From NCBI GenBank assembly GCA_003248805.1, contig QFQY01000001.1, positions 1 through 64,000 of the forward strand: 64,000 bases of DNA, in the 5' to 3' direction. Position 1 is the stretch's first letter. Each line of letters opens with the position of its first letter. Shown here in pieces: positions 8,968-17,516 of the stretch. The notes under the pieces are model-generated. The model was not told the DNA's origin and made no database searches. It saw only the letters and a program-made list of their open reading frames with translations. The translations under genes were made by a program, and so were the position numbers. This stretch comes from Chelatococcus sp. (lineage in GTDB: Bacteria; Pseudomonadota; Alphaproteobacteria; Rhizobiales; Beijerinckiaceae).

Positions 8968-9968
8968 CAGCCAAACCACAGCCGGGACGGATCGTCGAGC
9001 CCGAAGCGGCGCGGATCGGCCGCGATGGCGGCAAGTCCCTGCTCGGCGGCGTCCTGCACCGAGATGACATGCAGCGCGAAGCGGGCGGCGAGATCCTCCA
9101 TCGGCGGCTTGCCGGAGAACACCGCGCCGATGACCCCGGCATCGACGAGCGGCAGCAGGCGCGGCGCGATGCCGCCGGCCACATAGATCCCGCCCGTCGC
9201 CTTGAAGACGAGCGCCAGATCGCCGGCCACGCGGCCGAGCAGCCTCCAGAAGCAGACCACGGCCATCAGCGCCGACGGGTCGCCGTCGAGCGCCAGCCGC
9301 GAGACATCCGCCGCGCTGACCTCCGCCTCGCGCATCCCGCTCGTCGCGGCGACCGCGCGGTGGAAGCGCACGAGCCCATCGCCCGACAGCAGGCTCTCCA
9401 CGGTGACGCGCGGCAGCCCCGCCGTCAGGGCGGGCCAGATGCGCTGCTCGGTCGGATCCTCTGGCCCGACGCCGATATGGCCCGACTCCGTCGGCACCAG
9501 CAGCAGCCGGTCATCGCGGCCGATCAGCGCCGCCGCGCCGAACCCCGTTCCGGGGCCGAGCACCAGGCGGGCGCCGCCATCGGGCTGGCCGGGCACCAGC
9601 GTCGTGACGTCCTTCGCGCCGAGCACGCAGAGAGAGGCCGCCAGCGCCTCGAAATCATTGACCAGCAGTCCCTGCTGCAGGCCAAGCGCGCCGGCGAGCC
9701 GCGGCCCGTCGAACTCCCAGCTCGCATTGGTGAGCCGCGCGCCGCGCCCCTCGAGCGGGCCGGCGACCGCCAGCACCGCCGAACGCGGGCGCTCCGGCAG
9801 CGACGACAACACGGTCTCGAAGGCCGCCTCCGGCGTCGGATGTGCCGCGGTACCGATCCGGGCCAGCGCCCGCGGCGCGGCCTCCGGATCGTCGACGAGC
9901 GCGAGCCGGCAATTCGTCCCGCCGACATCGGCGACCAGAACCGGATAGGCGATCTGGGGTGGTCTCAT
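8967..9968 (-). CDS. glk: Glucokinase
   Basis: A 333-residue Glk-type glucokinase, phosphorylating glucose to glucose-6-phosphate with ATP. The phosphate-binding motif DVGGTN is at residues 14-19, the sugar-binding/catalytic region reads LLVNDFEALA, and later motifs GPGTGFG, PTESGHI and YVAGGI are present. The start at 9968 forms an ATGA overlap with the stop of the upstream isomerase gene, which argues for translational coupling and against the alternative start six codons earlier. Confidence 0.92.
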   Translation of the reverse strand: MRPPQIAYPVLVADVGGTNCRLALVDDPEAAPRALARIGTAAHPTPEAAFETVLSSLPERPRSAVLAVAGPLEGRGARLTNASWEFDGPRLAGALGLQQGLLVNDFEALAASLCVLGAKDVTTLVPGQPDGGARLVLGPGTGFGAAALIGRDDRLLLVPTESGHIGVGPEDPTEQRIWPALTAGLPRVTVESLLSGDGLVRFHRAVAATSGMREAEVSAADVSRLALDGDPSALMAVVCFWRLLGRVAGDLALVFKATGGIYVAGGIAPRLLPLVDAGVIGAVFSGKPPMEDLAARFALHVISVQDAAEQGLAAIAADPRRFGLDDPSRLWFG

Positions 9969-10747
9969 GGCAGCGGCTTCCGCCACGGCGCGAACCAGCC
10001 CAGCCCCTCCAGCGTGCCGGCCTCGGGCCTGTATTCGCAGCCGACGAAGCCGCCATAGCCCATGGCATCGAGCTTCGCGAACAGCGCCGGATAGTCGGGG
10101 CCGGAGGCGTCGGGCTCGTGCCGGTCGCTGGCGCGCGCGATCTGGACATGCCCGGAGATCGGGAACAGCGCGTCGAGCTTCTCCGCGACGCCGCCATGGA
10201 TGCGCTCGCAGTGATACATGTCGAACTGCAGCTTGACGTTCGGCCGCCCCGACTCCCGCACATAGGCGGCGGCCTGGTCGAAATCGTTCAGGAAATAGCC
10301 CGGCATGTCGCGCGGATTGATCGGCTCCAGCATGAGGTCGAGATCATGCTCGGCCAGCCGGTCGGCGACATGGGCGATCGCCGAGCGATAGGCCGCCTGC
10401 GCCGCCGGATCGGCCGAATCGGCGAGGCCTGCCATCATGTGCAGGCGCTTGACCCCGCTCTCATGGACATAGGGCAGCGCCCTGTCGACGGACGCCCTGA
10501 GCTCTTCCTCGCGGCCCGGCAGCGCGGCCAGCCCCCGCTCGCCGGCGGCGAAATCGCCGGGGTAGAGGTTGAACAGGGCGAGCTCCAGCGCCGCGCCCTC
10601 GAGCGCCAGCCCGATCTTTTCCGGCGGGTGCTCATAGGGGAAAAGAAACTCCACCGCGGCGAACCCCGCATCGCCGGCCGCCTTGAAGCGGTCGAGGAAG
10701 TCCCACTCGTTGAACATCATCGAGAGATTGGCGGCGAAACGAGGCAT
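9965..10747 (-). CDS. hyi: Hydroxypyruvate isomerase family TIM-barrel protein
   Basis: A 260-residue AP-endonuclease-2-like TIM barrel. Metal or substrate residues of the Hyi/OtnI group are visible in LMLEPINPRDMPGY, LQFDMYHCER, HVQIARASDRHEPD and GCEYRP. The family interconverts hydroxypyruvate and tartronate semialdehyde, or the related 2-oxo-tetronates (OtnI), and these motifs alone cannot separate the two. It is the first gene of a two-gene operon with glucokinase, which is compatible with sugar or glyoxylate metabolism. Confidence 0.85.
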   Translation of the reverse strand: MPRFAANLSMMFNEWDFLDRFKAAGDAGFAAVEFLFPYEHPPEKIGLALEGAALELALFNLYPGDFAAGERGLAALPGREEELRASVDRALPYVHESGVKRLHMMAGLADSADPAAQAAYRSAIAHVADRLAEHDLDLMLEPINPRDMPGYFLNDFDQAAAYVRESGRPNVKLQFDMYHCERIHGGVAEKLDALFPISGHVQIARASDRHEPDASGPDYPALFAKLDAMGYGGFVGCEYRPEAGTLEGLGWFAPWRKPLP

Positions 10748-10851
10748 GAAGGCGGCCTTCCCGGGCGTGGTCGATGGCGGCGAGGCTAGCGTGCCGCGCC
10801 GTTCTCGTCATGCCGCAACGCGGGAGAAGCCAGATCCGTTCCGAGGCGGCG

Positions 10852-11829
10852 CTATTTCCGCTCGGGTTTCGCCGGCGCGTCGGGGGAGCTGGAGAAATTG
10901 CGGAACACCATGTCCGGCGAGGAGGTGTTGTGCTGCGAAAAGGCGGTACGTCCCATCCAGATGTCGGTCGCCTTGCCGCCCTTGAACGGCACGAGCGGCT
11001 CCTCGCGCCAGCCGCGCGCGCCGGGTTCCCGCACCGCGATGCGCGCGACGTCGTTGTTGAACTCGGTGACATACATGGAGCGCAGCGCGAGGAAGGCCTT
11101 GCCGCCCGTCACCGGCCTGTCCAGCACCCCGTCGAGCACCATCCGGTTCTCGTCGACGCTCGCGAGCGTCAGCGTTCCCGAGGAACCGTCCTTGAAGCTC
11201 AGCGTGAAGGACAGGGCCTTGGGGTCGAACGCGATCTCGCGGATGTTCACCACCGGGCGCCCGTCCTGCTCGATCGGCCCGAACAGGAAGGACGAGCCAT
11301 AGGCCGTGGTGCTCAGATGCGACGGCGGCATCGGCCGGGCTCGCCAGTAGCCGTCCTGGGGATAGACGACGAGAAGCTCGTGGGACTTGTCCTTGCCGAG
11401 CTTCCAGAGCTGCACGATGTGCAACCCCTTCTCGACCCGGTCGCCGACGCGGAAGGTCGTCTCGGCCGGGCGCCAGAAGGTCGGGAAGGTGTAGCCGACC
11501 AGCCAGTACTCGATGCTCTCGTAGAACGTCACGCGCCGGGGCGGCGTCGGCGGGGCGAAGGAGGGATCGCCCGTCATGTCGCAGGCGGTCCAGTCCGCCT
11601 CCCAGTTGTCGCGCAGCAGCCCGGCGATATAGGCCGGATGCGCGGCCTCGATGCGGAAGCGCCGGACCTCGGGCGAGATAGCCTTGATCGTGACGTTGTC
11701 CTTTTCCGCGCACAGCACGGGTTCGGATTCGTTCCTGACCTCGACGGCGACATCGCTCGCAGCCCATGCGGGCAGGCCCGACGCCGAGAGCAGGAGCGAC
11801 AGGGCGAGCGAGCGGATGCGGCTTGGCAT
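10852..11829 (-). CDS. Secreted hypothetical protein
   Basis: A 325-residue protein with a classical signal peptide (MPSRIRSLALSLLLSASGLPAWA, cleavage near residue 23) and a mature part rich in beta strands. I do not recognise the family. The mature region holds two Cys near its N-terminus, one in PVLCAEKD and one in WTACDM, that could form a disulfide, and the C-terminus is Ser/Pro/Lys-rich. The ATG at 11829 starts exactly at the signal peptide; an upstream extension is not signal-like. It lies downstream of fkbM, about 70 bp away and in the same direction. Confidence 0.6.
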   Translation of the reverse strand: MPSRIRSLALSLLLSASGLPAWAASDVAVEVRNESEPVLCAEKDNVTIKAISPEVRRFRIEAAHPAYIAGLLRDNWEADWTACDMTGDPSFAPPTPPRRVTFYESIEYWLVGYTFPTFWRPAETTFRVGDRVEKGLHIVQLWKLGKDKSHELLVVYPQDGYWRARPMPPSHLSTTAYGSSFLFGPIEQDGRPVVNIREIAFDPKALSFTLSFKDGSSGTLTLASVDENRMVLDGVLDRPVTGGKAFLALRSMYVTEFNNDVARIAVREPGARGWREEPLVPFKGGKATDIWMGRTAFSQHNTSSPDMVFRNFSSSPDAPAKPERK

Positions 11830-11899
11830 GGATGATCCCCGGAAGACGACGGGCTCGGCCGGCCCGATAGAGGAAATCCGGCGTCTGGCCGGACGCGGG

Positions 11900-12658
11900 C
11901 TATGCGTGCAGAACCGCGTAGACATCGCCCGAATTGGCACCGTGCGGAAGCTCGCGCAGATAGCGACCGATCGCCTCGGCGCTGACAGGCTCGTCGAATT
12001 CGAGCCGCTGGCTCTCCCCGAGAGCGACGTTGAAGCGATAGGGACCGAGCGTCTCCAGCAGAACGAGGCAGGCTTCCGCCACGTCGCGCTGGATCGTGGT
12101 GAACTCGAAGGAGACCACGGGCACCCGCTTGGTCAGCCCGGCGAGGACATGGGCCTCGAACCCTTCCACGTCGATCTTGAGCAGGCGCGGAAGGCCATGG
12201 CGCGCGATCAGATTGTCCAGCGTCGTGCAGGGCACGACGATCTCGCGGTCCCACACCTGCCCTTCCCAGCCGCGTGCGCCACCGGCCGCGTTGATGAAGG
12301 CTGCCGACGCGGTGGAGACGGTCGGATTGGCGCTGTTGATCCTGAGCACGATCGACCCCTGATGGTCGCCGCAGGCGGCCTCGAGCAGCGTGACCAGCGG
12401 ATCGCGCCGGTGGATCAGGCGGATGACCCGCGCCGGACCCGGCTGCGGCTCCAGCGCGACGACCCGCGCGCCGAGCCGGCGGAACGACGACACGCGGTCC
12501 CCGACATGGGCGCCGATGTCGAAGGCCAGGTCTCCCGGGCGCAGGAAGGAGCCATAGAGACGGTCCATCGCGGCTTCGCGCGCCCTGTCGCCGTGATAGA
12601 TCCTCAGGCTGCGCGAAAGCGCCTTCGCCGTGCCGCGAGGGTAGGAGACGAGCGTCAT
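11900..12658 (-). CDS. FkbM family methyltransferase
   Basis: A 252-residue SAM-dependent methyltransferase. The SAM loop is DIGAHVGD at residues 47-54, followed by VVALEPQPG (acidic end of strand 2) and the FkbM-typical LLKIDVEGFE at about residue 160. FkbM enzymes O-methylate sugars, polyketides or glycans. The ATG overlaps the stop of opgH by four bases (ATGA), so the two are translationally coupled and this enzyme plausibly methylates a surface or periplasmic glycan. An apparent longer frame is only shadow sequence inside opgH. Confidence 0.82.
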   Translation of the reverse strand: MTLVSYPRGTAKALSRSLRIYHGDRAREAAMDRLYGSFLRPGDLAFDIGAHVGDRVSSFRRLGARVVALEPQPGPARVIRLIHRRDPLVTLLEAACGDHQGSIVLRINSANPTVSTASAAFINAAGGARGWEGQVWDREIVVPCTTLDNLIARHGLPRLLKIDVEGFEAHVLAGLTKRVPVVSFEFTTIQRDVAEACLVLLETLGPYRFNVALGESQRLEFDEPVSAEAIGRYLRELPHGANSGDVYAVLHA

Positions 12659-14481
12659 GCGCGCGCCTCCGCCATGATGGCGACGAGCTCGGCCGGAGGG
12701 TCGAAATCCTCCGGGATGCCGCACCAGCCCTTGCGGGAGAGCCATTCCCCGAGCGCGGGCGATGCGGTGATGACCGCGAAGGGGATCGCCAGCACATAGC
12801 CGGCCGTCAGCGGCAACGACCAGATCACGAGCCCGGGCGACGAGGCGAAAAGCGCGCCGAGCACGGCCGCGCCGAACAGCAGATGCGGCCATAAGCCCGC
12901 GAAGGCGGTGGCGAAGGACAACGAATGCGCATCGCGCGCCTGCCCGTTCCAGCCGATCCGCGACCGGCCCAGCGCGAGGCCAACCATGAAGATCGTCGTG
13001 CGCAAGCTCGATACGGCTCCCTGCAGAAAGGAGAAAACGATCTCGACCAGCGCGGAGACGAGGAAGCGCGGCACGCCACCATAGCGTGTAGCGCCACCGC
13101 GCGTCATCAGGATGTCGGCGAAGCCCGCGAGCTTCGGCGCGAGGTACATGCCGAGGAAGGCGAGGTAGAGCCCGGCCGCCAGCGCGGCCGGATAGTCGGC
13201 GATCGCCCGGTCCTGCGCGGCCTTGAGCGGGCCGAGCACGATCATCAGCGTCCAGGCCGGCAGGCCGAGGAACATCAGCACGGCCCAGACGAGCTGGAAG
13301 CGGCTCATCGGCTTCAGCCCCGGCAGGTCGAGCAGCTTCAGATACTGCATGTTGCCCAGGCACCAGCGCAGGTCGCGCCGGGCGAAATCCAGCATGGTCG
13401 GCGGGTTCTCCTCCCAGCTTCCGCCCTCGACGGGCAGCACGCGGACCTCGTAATCGGCGCGCCGCATCAGCGTCGCCTCGACCTGGTCATGGCTCATGAC
13501 CGCGCCTCCGAGCGGCGGCCCGCCGGGGAGCGTGGGCAGCCGGCAATGCTCGCGGAAGGGCGCGATGCGGACCAGGGCGTTGTGCCCCCAATAGGGGCCG
13601 CAATCCGCCCCCCACCAGGCCGAGCCCATGGTATAGGGCCGCATGCCGTGGCGCATGCCGAACTGGAAGATGCGCGCGAAGGCCGACCGGCTCGGCATGC
13701 CGACCACCAGGCTCTGGAGGATGCCGAGCCTCGGATAGGCCTGCATCATCCGCACGAGGCGTACGATGGCCGGGCCGGACATCACGCTGTCGGCGTCGAG
13801 CGGGAGCATCAGCTCGTAGCGCTCGCCCCAGCGCTCGCAGAAATCATGGAGATTGCCGGCCTTGAAGCCGGTGTTCTCGGCGCGGCGGCGATAGGTCAGG
13901 CGGCCGGGCTCGAGCCTGCGCGCCCAATCCGCGGCCAGCCTTTCCTCCTCGGCCGCCACGGCGGGGTCGGTCGTGTCGGACAGCACGAAATAGTCGAACC
14001 AGGCTCCCTCGCCAGTATCCTCGAGGCTGTCGCGAACCACGGCGAGGCGACGGAAGGCGCGGCCGGGTTCCTCGTTGCGCAGGGTGATGAGCACCGCGGT
14101 GCGGGTGGCGAGCGGAACCGGCTCGTCGCCGGCGCCGGCGAACGGGGCGACACGGGAGAGCCCGTCCCGCACCCCGTGCAGGAGCCACAGCCCGAACAGC
14201 GCATTCCAGAAGCCGAGCACCGTCCAGGGCGCGCCGAACAGGAAGGCGACGAGGATCACCCCGTCCGCCAGGGTCCAGCCACCGGCGGCGAGGACATGCG
14301 CCAGGCCGAGCAGCAGCGCCGCCAGCGTCGCGAGGTTGAGCGCCAGCATCAGCAGGCGCCGCCTCCGCAGCACGCTCTCGACCTGGAGACCGGCGGGGGT
14401 CAGGCCCGGTCCGAAGGACGGGGCCGCGCCGTCCCCTTGCGCCTCCGGCCGGAACATGGTCGGAGCGGGGCGCTGGTTCAT
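12655..14481 (-). CDS. opgH: Glucans biosynthesis glucosyltransferase (OpgH/MdoH)
   Basis: A 608-residue inner-membrane GT2 enzyme that makes the beta-glucan backbone of osmoregulated periplasmic glucans from UDP-glucose. GT2 residues are visible: DSDxx replaced by LPLDADS, SHDQVEATLMRRADYEV (acceptor Asp) and RRDLRWCLGNMQY (the R-x-x-R-W element). Hydrophobic segments flank the catalytic domain, two or three near the N-terminus and about five in the second half. The ATG at 14481 has an AGGGA Shine-Dalgarno; an in-frame ATG at 14496 is possible. The usual partner opgG is not in this window; fkbM follows directly. Confidence 0.88.
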   Translation of the reverse strand: MNQRPAPTMFRPEAQGDGAAPSFGPGLTPAGLQVESVLRRRRLLMLALNLATLAALLLGLAHVLAAGGWTLADGVILVAFLFGAPWTVLGFWNALFGLWLLHGVRDGLSRVAPFAGAGDEPVPLATRTAVLITLRNEEPGRAFRRLAVVRDSLEDTGEGAWFDYFVLSDTTDPAVAAEEERLAADWARRLEPGRLTYRRRAENTGFKAGNLHDFCERWGERYELMLPLDADSVMSGPAIVRLVRMMQAYPRLGILQSLVVGMPSRSAFARIFQFGMRHGMRPYTMGSAWWGADCGPYWGHNALVRIAPFREHCRLPTLPGGPPLGGAVMSHDQVEATLMRRADYEVRVLPVEGGSWEENPPTMLDFARRDLRWCLGNMQYLKLLDLPGLKPMSRFQLVWAVLMFLGLPAWTLMIVLGPLKAAQDRAIADYPAALAAGLYLAFLGMYLAPKLAGFADILMTRGGATRYGGVPRFLVSALVEIVFSFLQGAVSSLRTTIFMVGLALGRSRIGWNGQARDAHSLSFATAFAGLWPHLLFGAAVLGALFASSPGLVIWSLPLTAGYVLAIPFAVITASPALGEWLSRKGWCGIPEDFDPPAELVAIMAEARA

Positions 14482-14548
14482 GGCTGTCCCTGTCATGCGA
14501 TCGGTGCGAGAACTCTCGACCATGGCCGGAATGTCTGGAGACGCCGAA

Positions 14549-15565
14549 ATGGCGCAGGAGCTAAAGCCGGCCTTGCGCCCGGACGCAAGGTCAATCGCTA
14601 CGGCACTTTGGTACGAGGCGCCGCGTGAATGCGCGCTGAACACCGTCGCCCTGCCCGCGCCCGGCCCCGGCGACTGCCTCGTGCGCACGCTCTGGAGCGG
14701 CGTCAGCCGGGGCACCGAGCGGCTGGTCTTCGAGGGCCGCGTGCCGCCGTCCGAGTCCGAACGCATGAGGGCTCCCTTTCAGGACGGGACATTCCCGTTC
14801 CCCGTCAAATACGGCTACTGCGCGGTCGGAACGGTGGATGCGGGGCCGGCTGCGCTGTTGGGCCGCACCGTGTTCTGCCTGCATCCGCATCAGGACCGGT
14901 TCGTCGTCCCCGGCGACAGGCTCGTCCCGGTGCCGGACGACGTGCCGGCGCGACGAGCCATCCTGGCCGCGAACATGGAGACCGCGCTCAACGCCCATTG
15001 GGATGCCGGCTCGGCCCCCGGAGACCGCATCGTCGTCGTCGGCGGCGGCGTGCTGGGGCTGCTCGTCGCCTGGCTGGCGGCCCGCCTGCCGGCGACCGAC
15101 GTCACCCTCGTCGACACCGATCCAAGCCGGGAGGCGACCGCCAGATCGCTCGGCTGCGGCTTCGCGCCGCCGGAACGGGCACCGGCCGATGCCGACCTCG
15201 TCTTCCACGCCAGCGCCAGCCCGGCCGGCCTCGCGACGGCCCTCGCCTGCGCCGGGCTGGAAGCCCGCATCGTCGAGCTGAGCTGGTACGGCACCGGCGA
15301 CGTGCCCGTCCCGCTCGGCGGCGCCTTCCATTCACGCCGCCTGCAGCTGATCTCGTCGCAGGTCGGCATGGTCTCGCCGTCGCGCCGCGCCCGCTGGGAT
15401 TTCGCGCGGCGCAGCCGCGCCGCGATGGATCTGCTCGCCGACGCGCGGCTCGATGCCCTCATCACCGAGGACATCCCCTTCACCGAGGCGCCGGCGCGCC
15501 TGCCCGCCATCCTCGCGCCGGGCGCCGCTGGCCTGACCGCCGCGATCTGCTATGAGCCCGCATGA
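14549..15565 (+). CDS. MDR-superfamily (zinc-type) dehydrogenase
   Basis: A 338-residue medium-chain dehydrogenase/reductase. The Rossmann motif VVGGGVLG is at about residues 163-170. The catalytic-zinc Cys normally found near residue 40 is absent; the region reads SGVSRGTERL, as in the SRGTE-type group that includes BchC-like enzymes, so it is probably non-canonical in metal use. It opens a five-gene operon with ATGA-type overlaps. Its start has GGAG eight bases upstream; in-frame ATGs at 14524 and 14531 are less likely. The substrate is unknown. Confidence 0.78.
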   Translation: MAQELKPALRPDARSIATALWYEAPRECALNTVALPAPGPGDCLVRTLWSGVSRGTERLVFEGRVPPSESERMRAPFQDGTFPFPVKYGYCAVGTVDAGPAALLGRTVFCLHPHQDRFVVPGDRLVPVPDDVPARRAILAANMETALNAHWDAGSAPGDRIVVVGGGVLGLLVAWLAARLPATDVTLVDTDPSREATARSLGCGFAPPERAPADADLVFHASASPAGLATALACAGLEARIVELSWYGTGDVPVPLGGAFHSRRLQLISSQVGMVSPSRRARWDFARRSRAAMDLLADARLDALITEDIPFTEAPARLPAILAPGAAGLTAAICYEPA

Positions 15566-16020
15566 GCGTCACCCGCGACCATCCGCGCCCCCGGCTCGTC
15601 CCGGAGCTGAACGTCACCGATCTGGGCGAGAGCCTGGCCTTCTGGCGCGACCTGCTGGGCTTCCATGTCGTCTATGACCGGCCCGAGCAGGGCTTCGCCA
15701 GTATTGCGCGGGATGGCGTCGAATTCATGCTGGAGGTTCACGGCGCCGGCCCCGCCGAGCGCGCCAACGTCTGGGACACCGGCGAACTGCGCCGGCCTTT
15801 CGGACGGGGCATCAATTTCGAGATCACCGTCGCGGATGTCGCAGCGCTGATGGCGTCGCTGTCGTCTGCCGGCTGGCCGCTCTTCTTCGGTCCGGAAGAA
15901 CGCTGGTATCGCGTCGGCGACGAGGAGACCGGCGTCCATCAATTTCTCGTTCAGGATCCGGACGGCTATCTCCTGCGTTTCTCGCAGCCTCTCGGACGCC
16001 GGCCCCGCTCCGGCGCGTGA
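15562..16020 (+). CDS. VOC family (glyoxalase/bleomycin-resistance fold) protein
   Basis: A 152-residue vicinal-oxygen-chelate protein beginning with PRLVPELNVTDLGESLAF, the typical first beta-alpha-beta module of bleomycin-resistance/lactoylglutathione-lyase-like proteins. Later segments are VEFMLEVHGAG and VHQFLVQDPDGYLLRF, the conserved DPDGYLLRF end. The ATG overlaps the dehydrogenase stop (ATGA). Members bind or transform diverse small molecules. Its place inside a biosynthetic-looking operon suggests a binding, self-protection or catalytic role in that pathway (inference). Confidence 0.8.
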   Translation: MSVTRDHPRPRLVPELNVTDLGESLAFWRDLLGFHVVYDRPEQGFASIARDGVEFMLEVHGAGPAERANVWDTGELRRPFGRGINFEITVADVAALMASLSSAGWPLFFGPEERWYRVGDEETGVHQFLVQDPDGYLLRFSQPLGRRPRSGA

Positions 16021-16053
16021 GGCGCCTCTCCCGCCACGGCTGAAGGAACCGCC

Positions 16054-16455
16054 ATGTATTCCGTCGAAGTCCGCGACCGCATCATGATCGGCCATTCGCT
16101 GCCCGATCCCTTCTTCGGGCCGGCGCAGGCCATGCATGGCGCGACCTTCGTCGTCGACGTCGCCTTTTTCAGCGAGAGGCTGACGCGGCACAATGTGGTG
16201 GTCGATATCGGCGCCGCGCTCGACGTGCTGGCCGAGACCCTGAAGCCGCTGAAATACCAGAACCTCGACGCGCTGCCGCAGTTCTCGGGCATCCTGACGA
16301 CGACCGAATTCCTCTGCAGGCACATCTTCGACGGGATCGTCGCCGCGGCCAAGGCCGGCGCGCTCGGCGAGGACGCCGCCGGGCTCGCGCGCATCCGCGT
16401 GACGCTGCACGAGACGGATCTCGCTCGCGCGAGCTTCGAGGGACCGCTGGCTTGA
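16054..16455 (+). CDS. Divergent 6-pyruvoyl-tetrahydropterin synthase / QueD-family protein
   Basis: A 133-residue T-fold protein of the PTPS/QueD family. Two zinc-ligand His equivalents remain (His14 in MIGHSL, His28 in AMHGA), but the third, normally the second His of HGH, is Ala30. The catalytic Cys that precedes HGH in QueD is missing, and the region that should hold the Asp-His pair reads LKYQNLDA. The C-terminal Glu (TLHETDLA) that holds the pterin ring is kept. This suggests pterin-like substrate binding with altered chemistry. The stop overlaps the next gene. Confidence 0.75.
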   Translation: MYSVEVRDRIMIGHSLPDPFFGPAQAMHGATFVVDVAFFSERLTRHNVVVDIGAALDVLAETLKPLKYQNLDALPQFSGILTTTEFLCRHIFDGIVAAAKAGALGEDAAGLARIRVTLHETDLARASFEGPLA

Positions 16456-17516
16456 ACGGCATCGTCTTCGCCATACCGGGCGATATCGACAAGCCGACCG
16501 GCGGCTACGGCTATGACCGCCGGCTGCTCGCCGAATGGCGCGCCGCCGGCGTCCGGGCGCGGCATCTGCGCCTGCCGGACGGCTTTCCCGCGCCCTCCTC
16601 CGCCGACATCGCGACGACACGCAGGCTTCTCTCGCAGGCCGATCCGGACGCGACGCTGCTGGTCGACGGGCTGGCCTTCGGGGCCTTTCCCGCAGAGCTG
16701 GCGGCCGAGTTCGGCGCGCGCATCGTCGCGCTGGTGCACCATCCGCTCGCCCATGAGACCGGCCTGACGCCGGCCGAAGCCGCAGCGCTCCGCTCCAGCG
16801 AGCGCGCGGCGCTGGCCCATGCCAACCGCGTCGTCGCCTCGAGCCCCAGCACGCGCGCGCTTCTCCAAACGGAATACGACGTGCGGGCGGACAAGATCGT
16901 GGTCGCGGTCCCCGGGGTCGACCCGGCGCCGCGCAGTCGGGGTGGCTCCGGCGAGCGGCTCGATCTGCTCGCCGTCGGCTCGGTCATTCCGCGCAAGGGC
17001 TACGGGCTTCTGGTCGAGGCGCTGGCCGGCCTGCCCATCGGCGGCTGGCGACTGACCATAGCCGGAGCGCTCGACCATGCGCCCGCGACGGTCGAGGCTC
17101 TGCGCCGGCAGATCGACGCCGCGGGCCTTCAGGACCGCATCTTGCTTGCCGGGGCGGTAACGCAGCAGGGGCTCTCCGAACTTTATGACAAAGCTGATCT
17201 TTTCGTGATGCCGTCGCTCTTCGAAGGGTACGGCATGGTCCTGACCGAGGCGCTGGCGCGCGGTCTGCCGATCGTCTGCACGCTGAGCGGCGCGGCGGCC
17301 GATACGGTGCCGGACGCCGCCGCGCTCAAGGTCCCGGCCGGCGACGCGACCGCGCTCGCCGATGCCCTCGCCAGGGCGATGACCGATGCGACGTTGCGCA
17401 GGCGCCTTGCCGATGCATCCTGGGGCTCGGCCGCGACACTGCCCCGCTGGCACGACACGGCGGCCCTGGTCGCGCGGGCCTGCCTCGACGCGCCCGCTCC
17501 GGAGGTGACCTTATGA
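16452..17516 (+). CDS. Glycosyltransferase family 4 protein
   Basis: A 354-residue GT-B glycosyltransferase. The N-terminal glycine-rich loop reads DKPTGGYGYD and the C-terminal nucleotide-sugar signature is FEGYGMVLTEA, with the retaining-GT Glu-x7-Glu pair at Glu258 and Glu266. It starts with a TTG at 16452 whose last bases overlap the stop of the pterin-family gene (TTGA), and it ends overlapping the methyltransferase start. This coupling implies that sugar transfer is one step of the operon's pathway. No transmembrane segment is seen; it is a cytoplasmic enzyme. Confidence 0.85.
   Translation: MNGIVFAIPGDIDKPTGGYGYDRRLLAEWRAAGVRARHLRLPDGFPAPSSADIATTRRLLSQADPDATLLVDGLAFGAFPAELAAEFGARIVALVHHPLAHETGLTPAEAAALRSSERAALAHANRVVASSPSTRALLQTEYDVRADKIVVAVPGVDPAPRSRGGSGERLDLLAVGSVIPRKGYGLLVEALAGLPIGGWRLTIAGALDHAPATVEALRRQIDAAGLQDRILLAGAVTQQGLSELYDKADLFVMPSLFEGYGMVLTEALARGLPIVCTLSGAAADTVPDAAALKVPAGDATALADALARAMTDATLRRRLADASWGSAATLPRWHDTAALVARACLDAPAPEVTL

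Noticed and set aside
14075..14548. N-terminal extension of the MDR dehydrogenase frame
   Set aside because: It lies inside the opgH 5' region on the opposite strand and has Ser/Arg-rich shadow composition; the ATG with GGAG at 14549 gives a normal MDR start.
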